DNA from: JAICXG01 sp036825615
Lineage (GTDB): Bacteria; Verrucomicrobiota; Verrucomicrobiia; Chthoniobacterales; UBA10450
DNA length: 64,000 bases
Direction: 5' to 3'
Assembly (NCBI GenBank): GCA_036825615.1
Contig: DAISXY010000001.1
Span: forward strand, 186,001-250,000
Shown here one piece after another: positions 36,102 through 45,220 of this stretch (position 1 is its first letter; each line of letters begins with the position of its first letter). The position numbers were made by a program, and so were the translations under genes. The notes beneath the pieces are model-generated. The model did not search any database. It was given only the letters and a program-made list of their open reading frames with translations, and was not told the DNA's origin.

Positions 36102-37715
36102 TTACTTCCCTAACCTTCGCCTAACGACGACAACCAAATCCTGCACCTCCGGCACGCGCAGCAGATACGCCACGGTAAAGAACGCACCCGCTCCCACTCC
36201 GATCGTGAACAACAGTTCCACGATCAGACGCAACTCCCCTCCCCTTGTCGGGCGCGGAAAAAAGAAATGGTGCGCCCCCCAGCAGATCGCGGCGAGCAGG
36301 ATTCCGGCGAGCGCGAGCTTGCCCAGGGTCATCAGCATCGCACCGGTCTCGAGCCGGCCAGTGTGCCGTCGCATCATCGCGTAAAGGAGGAGAAAATTCG
36401 TCATCGCCACGAAACTGGTCGAGAGCGCAAGGCCGCGGTGACCGAGCCCGAGATGAAACGTGAAGAGCCAGTTAAGCCCGAAGTTTACCGCAATTGAAAT
36501 GAGACTAACGATCATGGGCAGATGCCGCTTGTCGAGTGCGTAGAAGGCGGGAGCGAGCACTTTTACCCCCGCATATCCCGCCAGGCCGATGGCGTAAAAG
36601 CGGAGCGCCGCGGCCGTTTGGATGGTCGAGTTAACACTGAACCGTCCATGCTGGTAGATCATGGCGATAATCGGCTCGGCCAGGATCATGAGCCCGATCG
36701 CCGACGGGATTGTAAGGAGCATGACCAGTCGCATGGAGTGAGCAAGCGCGCCGCGGAACTCCTGCGTGTTGCCAAGGGCGGCGCTGCGCGAGACGAGCGG
36801 GAGCGTGACGGTCGCGACCGCGACACCGAAGATCCCGAGCGGCAATTGCATGAGTCGAAATGCGATGTTGAGCCAGCTGATGGGGCCATTGCCTAACGAG
36901 GAAGCAAATCCGCTGTTCACCGCCACGTTCACCTGCACCGCGCTGGCCGCGATCGTCGCCGGGGCCATGAGCGCGAGAATCGTGCGCACGCCCGGGTCGC
37001 GCCAATTGAAGTCGAGCTTGAACCGGAAACCGACTCGACCGGCGGACGGAAATTGCACCACCAGCTGAAGCAACCCTCCAAGCAGAGTACCGATCGCGAG
37101 TCCGACGAGTCCGCGTTCGCCGAAGTGCGGATGGCGCCAATCCGGTTGCGGATCGAGCCAGTAACAGAGGAGCACGCCGCCAATGATCGAGCCCAGATTG
37201 AAGAAGCTCGACGCCATCGCCGGCACCCCGAAGACGTCCTTCGCGTTCAGCATTCCCATGACGAGTGCGGCGAGCGAAACGAGGAGGATAAAGGGGAACA
37301 TGATGCGCGTGAGCAGGATCGTGAGGGCGGCTTTCTCTGGCGGGAAAAAAGGCGCCAGCACGGTGATGACGTAGGGCGCAAAGACGATCCCGAGGATGGT
37401 GATCGCGCTCATGAAAATGAGCGTGAGCGTGGCAACCTTGCTCGCGAGACCCCAGGCGGAGCGGTCGCCCTCGGTCGCGATCCGGCGGGAAAAGGTGGTG
37501 ACAAAGGCGGTCGAGAGCGCGCCTTCGGCGAAGAGATCGCGCAACATGTTGGGCGCGCGGAAGGCGGTCAGAAACGCGTCCATGTTGCGCGACGCGCCAA
37601 AAAGCGCCGCGATTACCGTCTCGCGAATGAGTCCGAGAACGCGACTGCACAGGACCGCCAGGGCGACGATACTGGTCGCTTTTGTGCTGACGCGTTTCTC
37701 CCTTGCTTCCGACAT
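36102..37715 (-). CDS. murJ: Lipid II flippase MurJ
   Basis: About 537 residues from the ATG at 37715. Fourteen or so hydrophobic helices and the family signatures SRVLGLIRETVIAALFG, AFRAPNMLRDLFAEGALS and the conserved Arg/Asp positions of the MurJ cavity are present. It flips the peptidoglycan precursor lipid II across the inner membrane. The length matches MurJ of other phyla. It is in no obvious operon. CCTAACGA words at 36120 and 36892 are read on its coding strand as Val-Val-Arg and Ser-Leu-Gly. Confidence 0.93.
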   Translation of the reverse strand: MSEAREKRVSTKATSIVALAVLCSRVLGLIRETVIAALFGASRNMDAFLTAFRAPNMLRDLFAEGALSTAFVTTFSRRIATEGDRSAWGLASKVATLTLIFMSAITILGIVFAPYVITVLAPFFPPEKAALTILLTRIMFPFILLVSLAALVMGMLNAKDVFGVPAMASSFFNLGSIIGGVLLCYWLDPQPDWRHPHFGERGLVGLAIGTLLGGLLQLVVQFPSAGRVGFRFKLDFNWRDPGVRTILALMAPATIAASAVQVNVAVNSGFASSLGNGPISWLNIAFRLMQLPLGIFGVAVATVTLPLVSRSAALGNTQEFRGALAHSMRLVMLLTIPSAIGLMILAEPIIAMIYQHGRFSVNSTIQTAAALRFYAIGLAGYAGVKVLAPAFYALDKRHLPMIVSLISIAVNFGLNWLFTFHLGLGHRGLALSTSFVAMTNFLLLYAMMRRHTGRLETGAMLMTLGKLALAGILLAAICWGAHHFFFPRPTRGGELRLIVELLFTIGVGAGAFFTVAYLLRVPEVQDLVVVVRRRLGK

Positions 37716-37981
37716 TGGGCAAGAAACAACAGCAGGTCGCCTCAAGAGCGCAAGCCCCGAGCTTTGGCCCGAATCGTCGAAGGGCCGAATTCAGCAGGTG
37801 GAAAACATTAGGCAGCCCTTTCGCTGCCGATCCCATCGGCAGCCCAAATTCGCGAGGTTAGCGACTCAGAGCCTTTAAATTGCTTCCAGAGTAAGCGGCT
37901 TCGATCGCAAGAAACGCCCTGTTTTTCCCAATAACGGTGTAGATGCGCTCGCCGTTCGGCCTAACCATTGCGTAAACGACC

Positions 37982-40405
37982 ATGCTTACTGAACTCATCT
38001 CTCGTCCAGCTCCTCGGGTGCAACCGGACCATCACACCATCGCCTTCGGCCCGCGCCGGGGAATTTACGTTAACGCCGCCGATCGCCTCGAGGAAGAAGG
38101 CGACCCACTCGATGAGTTCGAGATCGAACAGTGCGAAAGCTTCGATCTCTTCTACCGCACCTTGTGCGCGATTCTTTACAACTACGCCCCGATGTCCGGG
38201 CATCCCGGCGGCTCCATCTCATCCGGCCGCTTCGTGCAGCGCCTCCTTTTCGAGGTGATGGACTACGATCTCGGGCAGCCGCAACGACGCGACGCCGACA
38301 TCATTTCCTACGCCGCCGGCCATAAGGCGCTGGGGCTTTATGCAATGTGGGCTTTGCGCAATGAAATCGCCCGCGTTGCCGCACCGGAGCTATTGCCGGT
38401 CGAGCAGCAGTTTCAATTTCGGCTGGAAGATTTGCTCGGCTTTCGGCGCAATCCTTTGGTCACCACTCCGCTTTTCAAAGAGTTCCAGGCCAAAGCGCTC
38501 GACGGACATCCCACCCCCGCGACTCCATTCGTTAGGCTTTCGACCGGCGCATCCGGCGTCGGCCTTCCGGCCTCCTTCGGCCTCGCCTGGGCGGCGGCCG
38601 ATCTTTATGGCGACAACGCGCCACGCGTTCACATCGTCGAAGGCGAAGGCGGACTTACTCCCGGTCGCGTGGCCGAAGCGCTCGCCGCCGCCGGCACCGC
38701 CTCGCTCGATAACATCATTTTGCATGTCGACTGGAACCAGGCCTCGATTGACTCCAACCAGGTCTGTCGTGATGGCGAAACGCCGGGTGACTATGTGCAG
38801 TGGACTCCGGCCGAACTGGCATACCTGCACGATTGGAATGTGATCTATGTGCCGGACGGTTTTGACTGGCAGCAGATCACGATCGCGCAACGAATCGCGC
38901 TCGACCTGGAAAACGGGCAGCCAACCGCGATCGTCTATCGTACGATCAAAGGCTGGGGCTATGGGATGGAGGGAAAAGCTTCGCATGGCGCCGGTCACAG
39001 CCTTTGCTCGAAATCGTTTTTTACCGCGATCGCGCCGCTCCTGCCAAAGGATGAATGCGCAATCCCGCACTGCGATGGCGCCCAGCTTTGTAACTGCGGC
39101 GCAGATACGACAAAGTTAGAAGATTGTTACTGGCAAACACTTACAATTTTGCGGCACTTATTGGAAGCGCGGACCGGGCTCACGAAAGCTTTCGCGGCGC
39201 GTTTACGTGGTGCGCAACAACGGCTCAACACCCTGGCGCGCAAGCCACGCGCTGATGCACCGCAGATCGATCTCGCCTGTCAAACGGCGGCGAGCGCTTA
39301 TGGCCGCGCGCCGGCCGAACTCGCACTTGAGTTTCGCAGCCAGGCGACGCTGCGCGATCAACTCGGTCGTGTGCTTAACTATTATAACCGGCTCACGAAC
39401 GGCGGCTTCGTCATCGCTGCCGCCGACCTGCTCGGCTCGACCAGCATCAGCAAGGCAGGCGAAAGCTTCCAACCCGGCTTTTACAATCGCCAGACTAATC
39501 CGCGCGCGCGCCAGCTCGCGATCGGCGGCATCTGCGAAGACGCCATCATGTCGATGTTGTCAGGCATCTCGGCTTTCGGATCGCACATCGGCGCCGGTTC
39601 CTCCTATGGCGCGTTCAGCGCGCCTCTCGGCCACATCGCTGCGCGTCTCCACGCGATTGGAAATCAGGCACGAGTCACGACCCAGGGCGGCGCTTACCGT
39701 CCCTTCTTCCTAATTTGCGCGCATGCCGGACTCAAGACCGGCGAAGACGGTCCGACTCACGCCGACCCGCAGGCGTTACAGTTACTTCAGGATAACTTCC
39801 CGCTTGGCACTATGATCACACTTACGCCGTGGGACCCACAGGAGATCTGGTTTCTCGTTTCCGCTGCCCTTGCCAAACGTCCTGCGGTCATCGCGCCGTT
39901 TGTGACCCGGCCGCCAGAGATGGTGCTGGATCGTGCCGCCCATGGTCTTCCCTCCGCTGCGCTCGCCGCCCAAGGCGTGTATGCGCTCCGCACCGTGCGC
40001 GGGCGCTCGCAAGGCACGATCGTCCTGCAAGGGACGGGAGTGACTAACGAGTTTGTGACGCAAACCCTTCCACTGATCAACAATGCAGGCGTGGGTCTGA
40101 ATGTTTACGTGGTGACCTCGAGCGAGTTGTTTGACCTCTTGCCGGCCTCGGAGCGCGACAGGATTTTCCCCGAGGCGCATCAAGAGGAAGCAATGGGAAT
40201 CACCGACTTCAGCTTCGCGACCATGATGCGCTGGGTGCGGTCCGACTACGGCCGCGCTCACACGCTTCATCCTTTCGCAGGCCGTCACTATCTCGGGAGC
40301 GGCTCCGGCTCCATGGTCATGCGCGAAGCTCGCCTCGACGCCGTGAGTCAGTACGAAGCGATTCGCGATTACATTCGCCATCTCCCGCGGAACCGGAATG
40401 CGTGA
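37982..40405 (+). CDS. Transketolase-like ThDP enzyme
   Basis: 807 residues, longer than ordinary transketolase (about 660). Expected elements are visible: SGHPGGSISSG, AAGHKALGLYA, a diphosphate-binding motif VEGEGGLTPG (GEG where most have GDG) with HVDWNQASID, ASHGAGHS, the pyrimidine domain with the glutamate of GGICEDAIMSM, and a C-terminal lobe. It should transfer two-carbon ketol units or act on a related substrate. The GEG change and the Cys-rich CAIPHCDGAQLCNCG insert between the ThDP domains are unusual. The pentose-phosphate role is inferred from fold only. Confidence 0.75.
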   Translation: MLTELISRPAPRVQPDHHTIAFGPRRGIYVNAADRLEEEGDPLDEFEIEQCESFDLFYRTLCAILYNYAPMSGHPGGSISSGRFVQRLLFEVMDYDLGQPQRRDADIISYAAGHKALGLYAMWALRNEIARVAAPELLPVEQQFQFRLEDLLGFRRNPLVTTPLFKEFQAKALDGHPTPATPFVRLSTGASGVGLPASFGLAWAAADLYGDNAPRVHIVEGEGGLTPGRVAEALAAAGTASLDNIILHVDWNQASIDSNQVCRDGETPGDYVQWTPAELAYLHDWNVIYVPDGFDWQQITIAQRIALDLENGQPTAIVYRTIKGWGYGMEGKASHGAGHSLCSKSFFTAIAPLLPKDECAIPHCDGAQLCNCGADTTKLEDCYWQTLTILRHLLEARTGLTKAFAARLRGAQQRLNTLARKPRADAPQIDLACQTAASAYGRAPAELALEFRSQATLRDQLGRVLNYYNRLTNGGFVIAAADLLGSTSISKAGESFQPGFYNRQTNPRARQLAIGGICEDAIMSMLSGISAFGSHIGAGSSYGAFSAPLGHIAARLHAIGNQARVTTQGGAYRPFFLICAHAGLKTGEDGPTHADPQALQLLQDNFPLGTMITLTPWDPQEIWFLVSAALAKRPAVIAPFVTRPPEMVLDRAAHGLPSAALAAQGVYALRTVRGRSQGTIVLQGTGVTNEFVTQTLPLINNAGVGLNVYVVTSSELFDLLPASERDRIFPEAHQEEAMGITDFSFATMMRWVRSDYGRAHTLHPFAGRHYLGSGSGSMVMREARLDAVSQYEAIRDYIRHLPRNRNA

Positions 40406-40536
40406 ACGAGTGAAGGATCAGGCAGGGCATCCGTTGTTGCTGACGAGCCGGCCGACAGCAGCCTAATCCGCTGGCAAGTCCTCCTTGAGGTTGGCGCAAA
40501 CTGTGCTCACTCGTAAGCACTCAGATTACTGCGCCT

Positions 40537-41367
40537 ATGAAAACCATTCGCTGCCTCGGAAGATTTTGTTTCGTGCCTCGCCCGAGCAGAATCTGCTTGC
40601 TCGCACTCTCGTTGTTTCTTGCCAGCACCCTCGGGGCGGGCGCGGCGGCAAAAAAAGCGACGCTCTATGTCGCGAAAGGAAGCTACGGGAGCACGGGCAT
40701 CCTTTATACGATCGACCCGACTACGGGCGACGTCCTGACCATGATCGGCTTGTTGAATGACGCCGATGGCAACAATTATCCAATGGCCGGCCTGAAGTAT
40801 GATCCGACTACTGGAACCCTTTATGGAATCAGTGGGCAGGCGCCCGTCAACGCAGCCTATCTGGTCACGGTCGATCCAGCTACGGCTCTGGTTACTCCGA
40901 TCGGGCCGCTCGGGGTTGTGCTGACAGATATCGCGATCGATCCAAAGACCGGGATCATGTATGGTATCGCCGGCTCCAATCAAAAGTTTTACACCATTAA
41001 TACCGCGACGGGCGAGGCGGTTCAGACCGGGTCAACCGGGATCGGTTTCGCAAACGGAGGCGGCTTTGCCTCTGACAGGACGGGCGCGCTTTACGGCGTC
41101 AGTAATTTCTCGCTCTACAGCTTCGACGATGTAACCGGAAACGCGACGCTGATCGGTCTAACTCTTCTCCCCGATTTGGTTAAGGCGGCGGACTTCAACC
41201 CGACTAACAACACCATGTATGGACTGGAAGGAGGGGGCGGGATCGATAACTTGCACCTTCGGTTTTTGGTCACTTTCGACCTGACCACCGGCCTGGGCAC
41301 GCTCGTCACGCCAATCAGCGTCAACGATCTCGATGCGATTGTATTCATTCCGGTAAAGCGGCAGTAA
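40537..41367 (+). CDS. Secreted propeller-like protein (DUF4394-type)
   Basis: 276 residues. A signal peptide (LLALSLFLASTLGAGAAA) precedes six or so repeats of the form TLYxIDPTTGxV and MYGIAG..., for example LYTIDPTTGDVLTMIG and DIAIDPKTGIMYGIAG. This is the layout of extracellular beta-propellers of the DUF4394 or quinoprotein-like type. No enzymatic residues are evident. It shares general style, but no clear homology, with the secreted protein at 19822. Confidence 0.6.
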   Translation: MKTIRCLGRFCFVPRPSRICLLALSLFLASTLGAGAAAKKATLYVAKGSYGSTGILYTIDPTTGDVLTMIGLLNDADGNNYPMAGLKYDPTTGTLYGISGQAPVNAAYLVTVDPATALVTPIGPLGVVLTDIAIDPKTGIMYGIAGSNQKFYTINTATGEAVQTGSTGIGFANGGGFASDRTGALYGVSNFSLYSFDDVTGNATLIGLTLLPDLVKAADFNPTNNTMYGLEGGGGIDNLHLRFLVTFDLTTGLGTLVTPISVNDLDAIVFIPVKRQ

Positions 41368-41376
41368 GATAGCTGC

Positions 41377-41421
41377 CGGCGGAAACTCGCGAGCCGGAAT
41401 GATGTGCTACAGTTTCCGCCG
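41377..41421. terminator. Hairpin between convergent genes
   Basis: CGGCGGAAACT (41377-41387) pairs perfectly with AGTTTCCGCCG (41411-41421). The right arm overlaps the last codons of the methyltransferase gene, and the left arm lies just after the stop of the secreted protein gene, so it could serve both strands. Confidence 0.5.
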
Positions 41422-42123
41422 ATCAAGAGATACAGTGTCTAACCTGATCCGGGCACCCCTCTCGGTGAAGAACTGGCGCAGCTCCTCGCTCAGGAATGTG
41501 CCGTCCCATTCCTGATTGAAATGAAGGAAAATCCGACCCGCCGGTTTCAATTGCCGCGCGGCATCGTTAAGAAAGAAGTCCCACTCACGCGGGCCCCAGA
41601 GGCCCGGCTGCTTGTGATTATTGAAGCAGATCATAAAAGCGCTGATGAGATCGAATTTCCGCCCGAGGTCCGGCAGGCTGGCGAAAGCTTCGATCCGCCA
41701 GACGACGCGCTCTAGCTCGAGCAGGCGTGCCATTTCCGGATAAAGCGGCGCCGTATCAATATCGAGCCCGACAGGACGATGGCCCAGCCACTTGCAAAGG
41801 TAGAGGAAATATCCCGCGCCCGAGCCGAGGTCGAGAATGTCGCGGCGCGGTCCATAATCGAGCCCGAGCTGGCGCACGCGCCGGAGGTTGATTCGCATCC
41901 AATAGTTGATGTCAAGATACTTAGGCCAGGCCTGGCCGGGATTCTCGACTGCATAACGAGCCCGGATGGCTTCAAACTTCTTCCCGTCGATACTTGCTAT
42001 CACCTTTTCCGGAGTGAGATGAAAGATGAACCGTCTCGGGCAAAGAAGACGGCCCACCTGGCGTTTGGCGCTCCCCAGCGTTTCCGGGTCAGCCAGTTTC
42101 GCGATCTTGTGTGAGAAACGCAT
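41407..42123 (-). CDS. Class I SAM-dependent methyltransferase
   Basis: About 238 residues from the ATG at 42123. Motif I is ILDLGSGAGYFLYL, the acidic ribose-binding residue is in PVGLDIDTAP, and motif IV-like text is FDLISAFMICFNNHK; RQLKPAGRIFLHFNQEW follows. Acceptor unknown. It is divergent from the second methyltransferase gene, with starts about 86 bp apart, suggesting a shared control region. An upstream TG start at 42162 is possible but adds unconserved residues. Confidence 0.82.
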   Translation of the reverse strand: MRFSHKIAKLADPETLGSAKRQVGRLLCPRRFIFHLTPEKVIASIDGKKFEAIRARYAVENPGQAWPKYLDINYWMRINLRRVRQLGLDYGPRRDILDLGSGAGYFLYLCKWLGHRPVGLDIDTAPLYPEMARLLELERVVWRIEAFASLPDLGRKFDLISAFMICFNNHKQPGLWGPREWDFFLNDAARQLKPAGRIFLHFNQEWDGTFLSEELRQFFTERGARIRLDTVSLDRRKL

Positions 42124-42209
42124 CGGTGCGCTCCCCGTACTTGTGGCGCGCCGGAAAATCAAACTCGGCGGCGTTTACCGCATCGCACTCCGGCCTAAGC
42201 TATGCCTGA

Positions 42210-42878
42210 ATGAGTCATTCCTTTGCTGACATGCTCGAGTTGATGCAAACCTTGGTCGAGTACCGGCAGCAGCCGATCAGCGTCCGCCTGCGCGAGTTGA
42301 GGCAGAAGCGTTCGATGCTGCACGAGGACGTGCTCCTGCTCATTTACCACCTGAGCAAGGTCTCCCCGGGGAATATTCTCGAGATCGGCCCTTATCTCGG
42401 GGGATCGACGATCGCGGCCGCGCTTGGCGTCCGCGAATCAGGCCAGGCGCGCAAGCTTTTGACGGTGGAACCTGGCGGCGCTTTCAGGCACCCGCGCTTG
42501 TCGAGCAGGAACATTTTGAAAGACCTGCGCAAGAATCTCGCGCGTGAAGAGGTGGCAGATCTCGTAACTATTGTCGAGGGTTACTCCGGAGCGCCGGCGA
42601 GCGTGAACGCTGTCCATCAGGCATTGGCAAAAACAAGCGTCGGCTTATTTGTGATTGATGCCGATGGCGCGGTGGAACGCGACCTGAATCTCTACCGCGA
42701 TCTCCTCGTTCCTAACTGCTGGCTCGTGATTGACGATTATTACGAGCCGAACCCATGCGGTAAAGCCGCCCGGACCAGGCCACAGGTGGATAACCTGATC
42801 GCAGCGGGCAAATTGAACCCGCTCGGTCTCTACGGCTGGGGAACATGGGTGGGCCGCTGGACCGGTGGGCCTGAGTGA
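42210..42878 (+). CDS. Class I SAM-dependent methyltransferase (Methyltransf_24 type)
   Basis: 222 residues. It has ILEIGPYLGGSTIAAALGV as SAM motif I, LLTVEPGG as the ribose-binding acidic loop, LFVIDADGAVERDLNLY and CWLVIDDYYEPN in the active-site region. These match small O-methyltransferase-like or cephalosporin hydroxylase-related (CmcI) proteins, often found with sugar or lipid decoration genes. Acceptor unknown. It is divergently arranged with the methyltransferase at 41407. Confidence 0.78.
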   Translation: MSHSFADMLELMQTLVEYRQQPISVRLRELRQKRSMLHEDVLLLIYHLSKVSPGNILEIGPYLGGSTIAAALGVRESGQARKLLTVEPGGAFRHPRLSSRNILKDLRKNLAREEVADLVTIVEGYSGAPASVNAVHQALAKTSVGLFVIDADGAVERDLNLYRDLLVPNCWLVIDDYYEPNPCGKAARTRPQVDNLIAAGKLNPLGLYGWGTWVGRWTGGPE

Positions 42879-42903
42879 CTAAACCCTCGGCTTCAAAAGC
42901 GGG

Positions 42904-44853
42904 TTACGGGATCGAGTGGCCTTTGTTGGTTTTAACCGATTGCAGGTCCGGGCTATCCACGATTCCGCTGAGATTGATATCGTCACGGAAGTTGCTCGCA
43001 TTGACGACCTGACCCCTGGCGGTCTTGATCTGTTGCTGATCCGGTTTGTCGACGATTCGGTTGGCGCTGACATCGGCAGTCAGGAACCCAAATGGCACGT
43101 CTCCATGCGGCTGCCCATCACCATTGATGTTCTGGGTGTGGAGAGTCACGATTTCGGCACTCGTCACCCCGGTAAGTTGTGCGGTCATGCTGTTACCGCT
43201 GAAGGTAATGGCTCCGACGGTGGCCGTGCCACTTAGGACAGTAACCTGGCCGGAGGTGACCGGCGCGTCGAAGGTAAAGACGGCGTTGTAAGTGCTGGCG
43301 CTACGGTCTTCCACGCCCGAGACCCCAGTCAGCGGCATGTTCACGTCGAATGTTCCGGCCGTCCCGTGAGTCAGGCGGGAAGCCGCGCTTACCAGGTTGA
43401 GGGCAGACGTAGTCGGAGCGACTCGGACATAGTAAACATCTTCCTCATGCGAACCCCGCCCCGGGTTGAAGTTAAAGGTAGCTGAATAGGCAACATCAGC
43501 TCCAGTGCTGTCCGAAACCATCGTAATGTAATCGCCGATCTTACTTTGATTCGGATATCCTTCGGAAGGATTAAAGCTAACGCTCACCGCCACATTCGGC
43601 GCCCAGGTAGCCCCCGCGTCCGTGCTCCAGGAATAAAAGAGCTGCGAATTGAGATTATTGGTCGAGTTACGCGTGTCATACCAGACTGCGTCGAGCCGTC
43701 CATTCGGGGCCACGGAAAATGTGCCGAACCAGTGCCAACTATTGGGATTTGAGTCATCATTGACCTTGACCGGCGCACTGAAAGTCAGCCCGCCGTCTGT
43801 GCTGCGGACAAACATGACGTCGGTCGTGCTCCGACCGTTCGGTACCACACTGGCCAACATGTAAATGTTGTCTTTGGTCGCGCCGGTGGAGTGATCGATG
43901 GCAAGGAATAGCATTCCATCCAGTCCCGCCGGATTAATTCCTCCGAACCCGAGGAACCCACCCATGTTAACAGAAGTCGTTTGGTCAAATCGTGGCGTCT
44001 GGGTCGCGATCTGGGCGTTGCTCGAGCGCGCGCAGATGAAGTTGGAAAAGCCTTCGCCGCCAACAAACACGTTGCCATGGGAATCCACGTCGAGAGTTCC
44101 ATCCGTGGGCGAGCTGGGAATAGTGACCGGCGACTGCCAGGTGACTCCGCCATCAACTGACCGTTGAAATTGCACGCCGCCGCCGCTGCAGTTAATCCCA
44201 TCATCTGCCTGATATTGGAATCCATGTCCCTGCCCGCTGGTTTTGTCGATTGTGAACCATTGCTTGTCGCCCCCGCCGCCGCCTCGCTCACCCGAAAGCA
44301 GGGTCCAGGTCGCACCGCCATTCAAGGAACGCCAGAGGTCGTCGCAAAAGAACGACTGGTTTACGTCCGATTGAAGACTGAGCCAGAAAAAGTTTCCCAA
44401 TTCATCGGACTGTGTCACTGGGTCACTGCGGAAGACATTGTTTTCAAGCACGCCAGGGAAAGTCCAGGTTGCCCCGTTATCACTCGTGAAGCCCCAGCCG
44501 GCCTGCCGGAAGTTAGAGAGCACGCTGTTGAACTGGCGCCAGGCAATCGCCTTCTGGCTCGGGTTCACCGGATTGACCGAGATCGTGCACTCGTTCGCGG
44601 CGTCACCGAGGATATTTTGGTGGTTCGCATCGACGTTCACCTGGATGCTGGTGAAAGTGGCGAATCGCGAGATCATCTGCGGCGATGTGACCTTAGGCTG
44701 CGGGAGGGCCGGCGGGTTATCGTACTTTTCCAAGGGCTCATTTCTGGGCACCCTGAGAGTCGGCGCCAGTTGCCCGGAAGCAAGGGGAACAAGAACGAGC
44801 GAGAGCAGAGAAGTGAAAATGCCGGCCTTAAGAATTTTGCAAAGGATTACCAT
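42904..44853 (-). CDS. Secreted sialidase-fold (BNR) protein with dockerin-like tail
   Basis: 649 residues. A signal peptide (ILKAGIFTSLLSLVLVPLASG) precedes a six-bladed sialidase-like domain with many Asp-box-like turns (TSDNGATWTFPG, SLNGGATWTLLSG, RSVDGGVTWQSP, STDAGATWAPN). An Ig-like or cohesin-interacting-type domain (about 500-590) and two 20-residue dockerin-like calcium repeats at the very C-terminus (DVSANRIVDKPDQQQIKTA; DINLSGIVDSPDLQSVKTN) follow. Catalytic arginines of true sialidases are not obvious, so it may bind rather than cleave glycans. It is likely extracellular. Confidence 0.72.
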   Translation of the reverse strand: MVILCKILKAGIFTSLLSLVLVPLASGQLAPTLRVPRNEPLEKYDNPPALPQPKVTSPQMISRFATFTSIQVNVDANHQNILGDAANECTISVNPVNPSQKAIAWRQFNSVLSNFRQAGWGFTSDNGATWTFPGVLENNVFRSDPVTQSDELGNFFWLSLQSDVNQSFFCDDLWRSLNGGATWTLLSGERGGGGGDKQWFTIDKTSGQGHGFQYQADDGINCSGGGVQFQRSVDGGVTWQSPVTIPSSPTDGTLDVDSHGNVFVGGEGFSNFICARSSNAQIATQTPRFDQTTSVNMGGFLGFGGINPAGLDGMLFLAIDHSTGATKDNIYMLASVVPNGRSTTDVMFVRSTDGGLTFSAPVKVNDDSNPNSWHWFGTFSVAPNGRLDAVWYDTRNSTNNLNSQLFYSWSTDAGATWAPNVAVSVSFNPSEGYPNQSKIGDYITMVSDSTGADVAYSATFNFNPGRGSHEEDVYYVRVAPTTSALNLVSAASRLTHGTAGTFDVNMPLTGVSGVEDRSASTYNAVFTFDAPVTSGQVTVLSGTATVGAITFSGNSMTAQLTGVTSAEIVTLHTQNINGDGQPHGDVPFGFLTADVSANRIVDKPDQQQIKTARGQVVNASNFRDDINLSGIVDSPDLQSVKTNKGHSIP

Positions 44854-45220
44854 AAAGAACGCAGAATGTGGACGGTCTGCTTACAGAGACGGCCGACATC
44901 CGTCAAGCAAAAAAAGAGGTGAACCGGCGAATTACGCCGAGATTACGAAACCGTAAGCATGAACCGCCGCCATAGCTCCATGGCTCTGGTTCATAGGTTA
45001 TTGTTGTAAGTGTCCCGAAGTGCGTCTTACAACCACAGTTAGTGACACTGCGCCACGGCGACATACCAGGCGATAACTACGAAACTTCCTCCTTAAGTCA
45101 TTGAGCCCAGCTTTCGAAAGTAACGTAGGTCAAGTGAGGCCGACCTGCGACAGGATTTTGACTTGCTTGGATCTTCTTCGCTACGCCACTTACCCGCCAA
45201 GGCCGCAGCTTCTCTCCGAC
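44854..45220. other. Intergenic region, no gene seen
   Basis: About 367 bp between the start of the sialidase-fold gene and the end of gltD, both on the minus strand. It should carry the promoter of the former. I see no convincing frame, strong hairpin or repeat. Confidence 0.4.

Noticed and set aside
36631..37836. 401-residue frame overlapping murJ on the same strand
   Set aside because: An Arg/His-rich composition typical of an out-of-phase reading of a GC-rich gene; murJ explains the region.
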